Shown here: positions 1 through 5,596 of the stretch, one piece after another | How the letters are laid out: every line of letters starts with the position of its first letter | Numbering within the stretch: the first letter of the stretch is position 1 | Assembly (NCBI GenBank): GCA_041687755.1 | Contig: JBDNJM010000005.1 | Span: 1-12,491 of the forward strand | Direction of reading: 5' to 3' | Length of the DNA stretch: 12,491 nucleotides | From: JBDNJM01 sp041687755 | Lineage (GTDB): Bacteria; Planctomycetota; UBA1135; GCA-002686595 | Notes under the pieces: model-generated | Database searches by the model: none | Seen by the model: the letters and a program-made list of their open reading frames with translations, nothing else | Told to the model about the DNA's origin: nothing | Made by a program: the position numbers and the translations under genes

Positions 1-54
1 CCCATGACCGGAGAAAACGTGCCCGGAACCGTATCCCTCCCCCCGGCCAGATGC
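1..54 (-). other. Window edge; possible start of next gene in the minus-strand operon
   Basis: Downstream of the Gfo/Idh/MocA gene, an ATG on the minus strand reads from position 5 off the window edge, 50 nt after the upstream stop. The spacing would fit a next operon gene. Only one complete codon is visible, so this is a possibility rather than a gene call. No convincing hairpin terminator is seen here. Confidence 0.2.
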
Positions 55-1092
55 TTAGCCGCGAGCCAAGGCGCGCAGGCCTAGGTGCAGGAGCTTCGAT
101 TCGGGGCCGGTCAGCGGGTTCGGGCGCCAGCGGCCCAGCTTTTCCAGGTGGTAGTCCACCGCCATGTCCTCAAGGCCGGAGCGCAGGGGGTAGGCGCCGT
201 CGCCCGCGTGGATGCGCTGCAGCAGGCGGCGGAAACCGACGCGCTTGCCTGCTTCGGTCCAGGCCGTGACGCCCGCGTCGGAAGGGCCGGCGCCCATTAG
301 GGTCGATTCCTCAGGCGTGAGCCGCGTCTCCACGCCGCCGAGCACGAAGCCCTCACAGGTGTGGCTGTAGACGAGCGGGCTGAGCAGGTGATCGGTGTCT
401 TCGCGCCGCGTGTAGTCGGAGATTGAGCCGTTCTCGCCCACGAGGGTGAAGCGGCCGGCGGCGTAGTCGCGGGGCTCGAGGGTCGTCGCGGAGGTGCCGT
501 TGTCGAAGCGCAGGTCGCGCAGGAAGAACTCGGCCCCCAGGGCGCGGCGGCGGCCGCTGCTGACGCGGGTCGCGCCGAGCACGCGCTTGGCAAGGGCGAC
601 GCCGTGGTAGGCGAAGCAGGCCTGTTGGAACACGGCCGTGCGCAAGCGGCCGACGGCACCGGTCTCGACGAAGCGTTCGACGGTTTCGATCCACGGCAGC
701 TCTGTGACGTCTTCGCTGACCCACACGTTGCGGAAAGCGCGCAGCTCGCGGAGCGCGGCAAGGTGCTTGAACAACAGCACGGGCGTCTCGATCAACAGGT
801 CCGTCGAGGAGGGCTCGAGCTTGGCGAGCTGCCTCAGGACGCCGGGCACGGCGCCCTTGGAGACGACCATGTAGACGAGGTCGAGCTCGCTCAAGCGCGC
901 GGAGGTCAGGGACTCGAGGGCTCGGACCGCCACCGCCTCCTCGCCGATGAGCTCTACGCGGGCCGTGCGGCCGAAAACGCCGGCGACCTCGTACTCGTCG
1001 GGCAGCGAGCGGAAGGCGGGCAGGGCGTCGTTGGCGACGCGCTTGCCGGCACCGATCAGGGCGGCGCGCAGGCGGGGCGGTCGGGGAGTCAT
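55..1092 (-). CDS. Gfo/Idh/MocA-like oxidoreductase, EKP lysine replaced
   Basis: The product has 345 residues, usual for the family of NAD(P)-dependent sugar and sugar-nucleotide dehydrogenases. The N-terminus is a Rossmann strand and turn (AALIGAGKRVANDALPAF, residues 10-27), followed by alternating helices and strands and a longer C-terminal part that would form the substrate sheet. At residues 102-104 the sequence is ETP, where the family normally has EKP; the lysine is usually catalytically important. His163 may be a substrate-side residue. I chose the ATG at 1092 because it overlaps the stop of the GMC gene (ATGA), a usual sign of translational coupling; the open frame extends further upstream, but only as Arg/Pro-rich sequence antisense to nothing and inside the GMC gene. 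The partner genes suggest a sugar substrate. Family assignment is fairly firm, substrate unknown, and the altered motif leaves activity uncertain. Confidence 0.8.
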   Translation of the reverse strand: MTPRPPRLRAALIGAGKRVANDALPAFRSLPDEYEVAGVFGRTARVELIGEEAVAVRALESLTSARLSELDLVYMVVSKGAVPGVLRQLAKLEPSSTDLLIETPVLLFKHLAALRELRAFRNVWVSEDVTELPWIETVERFVETGAVGRLRTAVFQQACFAYHGVALAKRVLGATRVSSGRRRALGAEFFLRDLRFDNGTSATTLEPRDYAAGRFTLVGENGSISDYTRREDTDHLLSPLVYSHTCEGFVLGGVETRLTPEESTLMGAGPSDAGVTAWTEAGKRVGFRRLLQRIHAGDGAYPLRSGLEDMAVDYHLEKLGRWRPNPLTGPESKLLHLGLRALARG

Positions 1093-2798
1093 CGGGCGGT
1101 GGAATCGGGGCCGGCGGCGGGATCGGCGAGGCGAGCGGTCAGGTGCTCGGCCAGCCGGATCGAGAGCGCGCAGATTGTGAAGGTCGGGTTCGCGCAGCCG
1201 CTCGTGGGAAACACGGAGCCGCCGGCGCAGTACAGGTTGTCGGTACCGTGCACGCGCAGGTCGGCGTCGACGACGGAGGTGGCCGGGTCCAGGCCCATGC
1301 GCGTCGTGCCCACGTGGTGGGAAGCGTCCTGGTCGATCGGCCAGTCGTCGTGGCCGCACTCGGCGAGGTCCGACTCGAGGCGGCCGATTCCGGCTGCGGC
1401 AAAGCTCTCTGCGAGGCGCTCGTGCAGCGCGACGAGGCTGAGGCGGTCAAGCGCGGTGCAGCGGTGCTCGACGTGCGGCAGCGGCAGGCCGTGCTCGTCG
1501 CGCTCATCCGAGAGCGTGACGCGGTTGTCGGGATGCGGCTCCATCTCCATGAAGTTACGCAGCCGCGCGCGGCGCACACGCGGGACCTGGCCGGGCACGA
1601 CGCGGAACCAGAGGTACTGGGCGACGCTCGGTGCGTGGCGCAGGACCGTCCCAAACGCGCCGAGCCAGCCCATCGCGTCGCGCCGCTTGTTCTGCAGCTC
1701 TGAGTCGTCGCCGGTCTCCGAGTAGTCGCGTAGGCTGGTCAGCTTGCCGCGCTTGCGCGGGGTCATGGCGGCGACGGCGACCTTGCTCTTCTTCGCCAGC
1801 AGCACGAGCGACTCGACGCCCTGGTTGTCCGACCAGGCGAACAGCGGCTCTAGGCGCACGTAGGAGTTGAGCAGGCCGCGCTCGCGCTGCTCCTGCTCCG
1901 GCAGGCGCAGGCCGGCGTAGCCCGCGAACCCGCTCGCCAGGCAGCCGAAGTAGTAGGGCAGCTCGCGCACAGGCGCCTGCAGGTGCAGGATCCCGCGGTA
2001 GTTCTTCGGGTGGTTCATGAAGCAGCGGCCGAGCATCGGGCCGCCGAGGCCCTCAGCCCCGCGCTCCGCCGCCAGCAGGAGTTGCCGCGCATTCTCGATG
2101 CCGCCCGTAGCGAGGACGACGGCGCGCGCGTCGAGCGTGCGAGTCGTGCCGTCGGTGCTGCGCAGGTGCAGCGCGCGCGCTGCCCCGTCCTGCAGGTCGA
2201 TCTCGACGACCGTGGCGTCGAGGTAGACTTGGATTGCCTCGCCGGCGTAGGCGTCCGCAGCGAGCTTCGCGAAGTTTTGGGCCGGCTGGGCGGCGAGGAA
2301 GACCTTCTCGTCGATGCGATCCAGCTCCGGCTGGAGATCGCCGCGGGTCTTGATCTCGGGGAAGGATGGTCCGCCGTCGGCGGGTGGTTCGCCGGCGAAG
2401 GTGGACGGCGCGGCGAACCCGTAGCGCTCCGCGGCGGCGGCCCAGGCGGGCTCGAGCGCGGCCCGAGAAATCGGCCAGGCGGGGACCTCGTACTGCGGCC
2501 GATCCTCGAAGTCGATGTCGTCCAGCGGGGCGGCGAGCCCCGCCCAGGTCGTCGAGGCTCCGCCCAGCACCCGCTCGCGCGACCAGGCCTTGATCCCGAT
2601 GCCTCGGCTGCGGACCTCGCGCAGCCGGTCGCCGCGCGCGCTGACCCGCCGCGTCCCGCTCTCCAGCACGGCGACGCTGAGCCCGGTGCGGGCCAGCTCT
2701 ATCGCGAGGGTGGCGCCGGCCGGCCCGCTGCCGACGATGGCCACGTCCACGGCAGGGAGCTGCTGGGGCACATTGCCGTTCGAAAGATCGTGAATCAT
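1089..2798 (-). CDS. GMC-family FAD-dependent oxidoreductase
   Basis: The product has 569 residues, typical for glucose-methanol-choline oxidoreductases, which use FAD to oxidise an alcohol, often a sugar hydroxyl. The dinucleotide-binding motif is at residues 20-35 (AIVGSGPAGATLAIEL), with the ribose-binding acidic residue at Glu46 (VLESG). The second FAD signature lies at 228-237 (VLATGGIENA). The C-terminal GMC domain holds SHHVGTTRMG at 493-502 and GCANPTF at 534-540; His494/His495 and Asn537 are the likely catalytic pair. This C-terminal pattern resembles the bacterial fructose/gluconate dehydrogenase and pyranose oxidase branch. There is no signal peptide or membrane segment, so it is probably cytoplasmic. 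It overlaps the Gfo/Idh/MocA gene by four bases. No clear Shine-Dalgarno site precedes the ATG. Substrate and electron acceptor cannot be read from sequence. Confidence 0.9.
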   Translation of the reverse strand: MIHDLSNGNVPQQLPAVDVAIVGSGPAGATLAIELARTGLSVAVLESGTRRVSARGDRLREVRSRGIGIKAWSRERVLGGASTTWAGLAAPLDDIDFEDRPQYEVPAWPISRAALEPAWAAAAERYGFAAPSTFAGEPPADGGPSFPEIKTRGDLQPELDRIDEKVFLAAQPAQNFAKLAADAYAGEAIQVYLDATVVEIDLQDGAARALHLRSTDGTTRTLDARAVVLATGGIENARQLLLAAERGAEGLGGPMLGRCFMNHPKNYRGILHLQAPVRELPYYFGCLASGFAGYAGLRLPEQEQRERGLLNSYVRLEPLFAWSDNQGVESLVLLAKKSKVAVAAMTPRKRGKLTSLRDYSETGDDSELQNKRRDAMGWLGAFGTVLRHAPSVAQYLWFRVVPGQVPRVRRARLRNFMEMEPHPDNRVTLSDERDEHGLPLPHVEHRCTALDRLSLVALHERLAESFAAAGIGRLESDLAECGHDDWPIDQDASHHVGTTRMGLDPATSVVDADLRVHGTDNLYCAGGSVFPTSGCANPTFTICALSIRLAEHLTARLADPAAGPDSTAR

Positions 2799-2825
2799 CG
2801 GATGAGGCCGGCGGGCTGGAGGCCG

Positions 2826-2851
2826 CAGGGCGACAACAGTAACGCGCCCTG
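2826..2851 (-). other. Inverted repeat between two minus-strand genes
   Basis: CAGGGCG (2826-2832) and CGCCCTG (2845-2851) form a perfect 7-bp stem with a 12-nt loop. It lies in the 59-nt gap between the small upstream gene and the GMC gene. There is no T-tract. It might be an intergenic mRNA-stabilising hairpin or weak attenuator; in a genome this rich in G+C it may also be chance. Confidence 0.3.
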
Positions 2852-2857
2852 GCGGGC

Positions 2858-3133
2858 TCAGACGAGCAGAGCAACGTCGGGCGCGAGTTCGGTCAGAAGT
2901 ACTTTCCCGCTCTGGTCCAAGGCGACGGCCGCCTCCGGCCGCACCGCCACGAGCGCGCGCACCAGCTGGCGCCGGTCCCCCCTCGTGATGACTGCATCCA
3001 CCCGCTTTTCCTCGAGTCGGCGCACCCAGGCCTCCGCGGCGCGGGCCCCGGATTCCGTTTCAGGCGTGGGCAAGACGACCAGGACCGGGCTCGGGAGAGC
3101 GCCCCGTGAAATGGAACTGGAATCTCGGCGCAT
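2858..3133 (-). CDS. Small protein of unknown function, 91 aa
   Basis: I do not recognise a family. The 91-residue frame has strong G/C preference at third codon positions and a natural amino-acid pattern. It begins with a hydrophobic strand after a short polar N-terminus (SPVLVVLPTPETE, about residues 15-27), then an amphipathic helix (ARAAEAWVRRLEEKRV), a second strand (DAVITRG), another helix and a final DVALLV. This looks like a small alternating alpha/beta fold or the N-terminal piece of a larger Rossmann-like enzyme. No membrane segment is present. GGAG sits only about 2 nt before the ATG, closer than normal. It is first in the minus-strand series ending in the GMC and Gfo/Idh/MocA genes and is divergent from wecE, so a role with the sugar genes is possible but only inferred from position. 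Confidence 0.5.
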   Translation of the reverse strand: MRRDSSSISRGALPSPVLVVLPTPETESGARAAEAWVRRLEEKRVDAVITRGDRRQLVRALVAVRPEAAVALDQSGKVLLTELAPDVALLV

Positions 3134-3177
3134 CTCTCCACTATGGGACCAGAACGCGCTTCACGTGCCCCTTGGCG

Positions 3178-3194
3178 CCCCAGCTTTGCTGGGG
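3178..3194 (+). terminator. Hairpin with short T-rich tail in the wecE leader (possible attenuator)
   Basis: CCCCAGC, loop TTT, GCTGGGG forms a perfect 7-bp GC-rich stem, followed on the plus strand by TTCTT. It lies 11 bases before the GGAG of wecE, so if transcription starts upstream it would be in the leader, resembling a weak intrinsic terminator or attenuator. The T-tract is poor. It could instead be a protein-binding inverted repeat serving both divergent promoters. Confidence 0.4.
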
Positions 3195-3205
3195 TTCTTG
3201 CCGAT

Positions 3206-3209
3206 GGAG
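3206..3209 (+). promoter_or_regulatory. Ribosome-binding site of wecE
   Basis: GGAG lies 8 nt before the ATG at 3218. It is one of the few convincing Shine-Dalgarno sites in the window and decides the start of wecE against the longer open frame beginning at 3143. Confidence 0.6.
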
Positions 3210-3217
3210 CCACCGGA

Positions 3218-4408
3218 ATGCCGCAGCACCCCTCATCACTGCCCGATACGCGCTTGAAGATTCCGTTCACCCAACCCTCCCTGGGAGCCGCTGAAGTGCG
3301 TGCCGTCGTCCGCGCGATGCGGGCCGGCCGGACCGTGGGCAACGGCCCGATTTGTCTGCGGGTCCAGGAGCGACTGGCCGAGCTTACGGGCGCCGCCCAC
3401 GTCCTGCTGACCCCGAATGCCACCCAGGCCTTCGAGGTGTTCCTGACGGCGGCGGGCATCGGTCCGGGCGACGAGGTGATCATGCCCTCGTTCTCGTTCG
3501 TGAGCATGGCCAACGCAGTGCTGACGCGCGGCGCGAAGCCGGTGTTTTGCGAGGTCGATCCCGCGACGCTCAATCTCTGTCCGCGCGACGCCGAGCGGCG
3601 CTTCACCGACGCGACGAAGATGGTCATGCCGGTGCACTACGCGGGTATCCCGGGCGACACCCAGGCGCTCTTGGACCTCTGCGAGCGCAAGGGCGCGCTG
3701 CTGTTCGAGGACGCGGCGCAGGCGATCGGCAGTCGCCTGCTCGATCGCCACCTCGGAACCCTCGGGCACGGCGGCTGCCTCTCGTTCCACCAGACCAAGA
3801 ACGTCTGTGCAGGTGAAGGCGGCGCCCTCCTGCTGCGCGACGACGAGTTCTTCCACTCCTGCGAGATCGCCCAGGAGAAGGGCACGAACCGCTCTGCGTT
3901 CCTGCGCGGCGAGGTGGACAAGTACACCTGGGTCGATCAGGGCGGCTCTTACGTGCTGTCCGACATCCTGGCGGCGTTGCTTGAGGTCCAGCTCGAGCGC
4001 CTCGGCGAGCTCAACGCGCGCCGCATGCTCGTTTGGAACACCTACGCGAACCTGCTGAAGCCGGCCCAGGACGCCGGCCTGCTGCGTCTTCCTACGGTGC
4101 CCTCGGGCGTCGAGCACAACGCGCACATCTTCTACTTCGTGACGGACACGCCGGAGCTGCAGCGCCAGGTCATCGCCGACCTCAAGCGCGAGGGTATCCA
4201 GGCGACGTTCCACTTCCAGCCGCTGCACAGCTCGCCGTTCGCCGCCGAGCACCTGGGCACCGGCGACATGCACCTGCCGGTGACGGACCACGCCGCCGAG
4301 TGCATCGTGCGCCTGCCGATGTCGGCCGAGCTGAACCGCAAGAAGGCGGAGCGGATCGTGGCGGCAACGCTTGCGAGCCTGGGGCTGCACATCCGCGCGA
4401 CGGTCTGA
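3218..4408 (+). CDS. wecE: dTDP-4-amino-4,6-dideoxygalactose transaminase (WecE/RffA type)
   Basis: The 396-residue product belongs to the DegT/DnrJ/EryC1/StrS aminotransferases, PLP enzymes that transfer an amino group from glutamate to a keto sugar nucleotide. Many blocks match E. coli WecE/RffA (376 residues) as I remember it: GDEVIMPSFSFVSMANA (84-100), VMPVHYAGIP (136-145), EDAAQAIGS (164-172), CLSFHQTKN (187-195), EKGTNRSAFLRGEVDKYTW (220-238) and FHFQPLHSSP (331-340). Asp165 should hold the PLP ring nitrogen and Lys194 form the internal aldimine. The ATG at 3218 has a good GGAG; a TTG at 3254 just before KIPFTQP is an alternative giving a length nearer to E. coli. Product would be dTDP-Fuc4N in enterobacterial common antigen; here probably another surface glycan, since no other antigen genes are visible. 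Confidence 0.93.
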   Translation: MPQHPSSLPDTRLKIPFTQPSLGAAEVRAVVRAMRAGRTVGNGPICLRVQERLAELTGAAHVLLTPNATQAFEVFLTAAGIGPGDEVIMPSFSFVSMANAVLTRGAKPVFCEVDPATLNLCPRDAERRFTDATKMVMPVHYAGIPGDTQALLDLCERKGALLFEDAAQAIGSRLLDRHLGTLGHGGCLSFHQTKNVCAGEGGALLLRDDEFFHSCEIAQEKGTNRSAFLRGEVDKYTWVDQGGSYVLSDILAALLEVQLERLGELNARRMLVWNTYANLLKPAQDAGLLRLPTVPSGVEHNAHIFYFVTDTPELQRQVIADLKREGIQATFHFQPLHSSPFAAEHLGTGDMHLPVTDHAAECIVRLPMSAELNRKKAERIVAATLASLGLHIRATV

Positions 4409-4422
4409 GGCGCGCGGCGGCC

Positions 4423-4448
4423 TGAGCGTGCGCCGTTCCGCACGCTCG
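4423..4448 (+). terminator. Strong hairpin after wecE, probably bidirectional terminator
   Basis: GAGCGTGCG (4424-4432) and CGCACGCTC (4439-4447) pair perfectly over 9 bp with a 6-nt loop; a U-G pair can extend it by one. It starts 15 nt after the wecE stop and ends 8 nt before the stop of the converging DUF1328 gene, the expected place for a shared terminator. No T-tract follows, so this is a stem-loop without the classic tail. Confidence 0.55.
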
Positions 4449-4455
4449 TCCGAGT

Positions 4456-4615
4456 TCAGCCGATGGACTTGCGTCCCGTCACGAACGCGATCACTGCCAG
4501 GACCAGGAAGACGACGAGCAGGACTTTCCGATGTCTTCAGCGTCCTCTGCGATTCCCCCAAATCCGAACACGGCTGCCACGATGGCAAGGATGAAGAAGA
4601 TGAGCTCGAGAGCAC
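4456..4615 (-). pseudogene. DUF1328/YtjA-type small membrane protein, broken by two one-base gaps
   Basis: Three pieces read as one DUF1328-type protein of about 53 residues, the family's normal length. The pieces are a GTG start at 4615; 27 codons from 4610 to 4530 encoding LELIFFILAIVAAVFGFGG and then IAEDAEDI; and 24 codons from 4527 to 4456 encoding KVLLVVFLVLAVIAFVTGRK and SIG plus stop. Each join needs one added base, near 4611-4612 and near 4524-4530. Two hydrophobic segments flank the FGFGGIAEDAEDIGK turn, as in the family: a two-helix inner-membrane protein of unknown function. The breaks may be sequencing errors or real decay; two indels in 160 bp of otherwise well-conserved sequence favour error or very recent loss. 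Which codon starts the intact gene is uncertain. It follows the anchored-protein gene on the same strand. Confidence 0.65.
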
Positions 4616-5184
4616 GTGGAGGGCCGGAGCTGCAATCCGCTGGAGGCGGACGAGCAGGTCCTCTCCCGTCGAAGGGTGCAGCTCGTCCTGGGACTCGCCT
4701 TCGGGGGGGGCACGACCAGGATGCTGTTCTCGAATCGCAGGGCAGACCTGCTGCCGTGATGAAGTTTGCGGACCATTGAGAAGCGACCGTCCTCGACGCG
4801 GACCTGTTGCACGCGTTCCGAGGTGATCTCTACCCGGCCGCCCCTGCTGACCTGAATCGTGGGTTCCGTGACCCGTCGACCGAAGTGCAGGACACTCGAT
4901 TGGGGGTCGAGCAGGCGGCCGCGGGCATCGACGATTTCGAGCCTGGCGCTGGGAGCGGAGGGGTTTGCGGCAGCGGCCTCCGTTGGCGTGGCGGCCGGCG
5001 TCCTGGGTCGGGGCTTCGGCTCGACCCGCTGCACTTGGGCCTCGTCGGGCTGGCCGGCTGAGAGTTCGACCGGGGCGGCGAGTTGCGCGCTCAGGTCGCT
5101 GTGCGAGACCCCCGGGCGAAGGGCGAGCCAGAAGATAAAGCCCTCGGCGGCCAGGGCGGCGCCGAGGAGCGGGACCCGAGACAT
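4537..5184 (-). CDS. Membrane-anchored protein of unknown function, C-terminus probably frameshifted
   Basis: I do not recognise the family. The frame as read encodes 215 residues. Residues 5-22 (PLLGAALAAEGFIFWLAL) are a signal anchor or uncleaved membrane segment. Residues 25-80 are low-complexity, rich in Ala, Pro, Thr and Glu, and likely a periplasmic or cell-wall linker. Residues 81-160 look like a beta-rich domain (RLEIVDARGR, then VSRGGRVEITSERVQQVRVEDGRF, ILVVPPP). From residue 161 the character changes to Arg/Ser/Cys-rich sequence like an out-of-frame read, exactly at eight consecutive C on the coding strand (4703-4710). Adding one C would instead give natural sequence (EGESQDELHPSTGEDLLVRL...). 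The true C-terminus is therefore unknown; the call is reliable only for about 4711-5184. It lies 64 nt after the selenoprotein candidate, on the same strand. Confidence 0.55.
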   Translation of the reverse strand: MSRVPLLGAALAAEGFIFWLALRPGVSHSDLSAQLAAPVELSAGQPDEAQVQRVEPKPRPRTPAATPTEAAAANPSAPSARLEIVDARGRLLDPQSSVLHFGRRVTEPTIQVSRGGRVEITSERVQQVRVEDGRFSMVRKLHHGSRSALRFENSILVVPPPKASPRTSCTLRRERTCSSASSGLQLRPSTCSRAHLLHPCHRGSRVRIWGNRRGR

Positions 5185-5248
5185 GAGGTGTTCTCGGGCG
5201 GGAGGTGCTGGGTGGGCTCCGGCCCGAGCAGCGGGAGCCGATCGGGCA

Positions 5249-5596
5249 TCAGCCGATGCGCAGGCCGCAGCTCGGGCAGCGCGTCGGGTGGCCCTTGAAG
5301 GGTTCGAGGCACGCCGGGCAGTTGTTCTCGTCGGCGTCGAGGTCGATCACGGTCTCGACGGAGGCGCGCTCGCGCGCTGTCATCCCATCGGTGAAGTGGG
5401 CCTCGATTTGTTCGAGGGCGAGTTGGGCCTGGTGGCTCGCGACCGCGAGCACGACGTGGGTGCCTCAGCCGTTGCCGACTTTTTCGCCCGGGCGCATGAC
5501 TTGGGCTTCAATGCCCGAGCGGGCGAGCCAGGCCTGGAGTTCGCGCATGCGCGGGAGCCCGCCTTCGGAGACGACGACGGGGGCGGGGGAGGACAT
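5249..5596 (-). CDS. Candidate small selenoprotein with C-terminal zinc ribbon (in-frame TGA at codon 44)
   Basis: One frame of 116 codons runs from the ATG at 5596 to a TGA at 5249-5251, interrupted once by TGA at 5465-5467. The 43 codons before and 71 after share the frame, high G/C at third positions and protein-like composition. Read as selenocysteine, residue 44 sits in VGNG-Sec-GTHVVLAVA, a glycine-rich turn before a beta strand, where a reactive Cys would be plausible. The first part looks like a small alpha/beta unit (VVVSEGGLPRMRELQAWLAR). The C-terminus is a zinc ribbon with Cys93, Cys96, Cys107 and Cys110 (CPACLEPFKGHPTRCPSCG). Its general plan recalls DUF2007-like small proteins with a C-terminal zinc ribbon, but I cannot name a family. 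A SECIS-like hairpin follows the TGA. There is no Shine-Dalgarno site. Alternatives are a nonsense mutation, a sequencing error, or separate translation of the ribbon part from GTG at 5452. Confidence 0.6.
5432..5452 (-). promoter_or_regulatory. SECIS-like hairpin downstream of in-frame TGA
   Basis: On the transcript, GUGCUCGC (5452-5445), loop GGUC (5444-5441), GCGAG (5440-5436), one unpaired C, then CAC (5434-5432) form an 8-bp stem with a single bulge. Twenty nucleotides lie between the UGA and the loop. Bacterial SECIS elements recognised by SelB sit in this range, with a G at the start of the apical loop; the E. coli fdhF loop also contains GGUC at nearly the same distance, with a bulged base in the stem (on the 5' side there). 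A weaker lower helix may pair UG(A)GGC at the stop with GCCCA at 5428-5424. SelB contact is inferred. Confidence 0.5.

Larger units (their letters stand above)
3134..3217. promoter_or_regulatory. Divergent intergenic region between sugar genes
   Basis: These 84 bp separate the minus-strand sugar operon from wecE and should hold promoters for one or both sides. I see no confident -35/-10 pair. The region contains the perfect hairpin at 3178-3194 and the wecE ribosome-binding site at 3206-3209. Confidence 0.4.

Noticed and set aside
1093..1359. N-terminal extension of the Gfo/Idh/MocA frame by 89 residues
   Set aside because: The extension is Arg/Pro/His-rich, lies wholly inside the GMC gene and precedes the Rossmann start; the ATGA overlap start is far better.
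3143..3217. Longer wecE start at 3143 (25 extra residues)
   Set aside because: It has no ribosome-binding site and the extra residues have no counterpart in WecE/RffA; the ATG at 3218 has GGAG at proper spacing.
3236..4615. A 459-residue minus-strand open frame across wecE
   Set aside because: It is antisense to the clear WecE protein and Arg/Val-rich without motifs. Its first residues only overlap the DUF1328 region out of frame.
5450..5596. Selenoprotein candidate as two separate genes or a simple nonsense pseudogene
   Set aside because: Not excluded, but less favoured: the N-terminal 43 codons alone form no sensible product, both halves share frame and codon use, and a SECIS-like hairpin is correctly placed.
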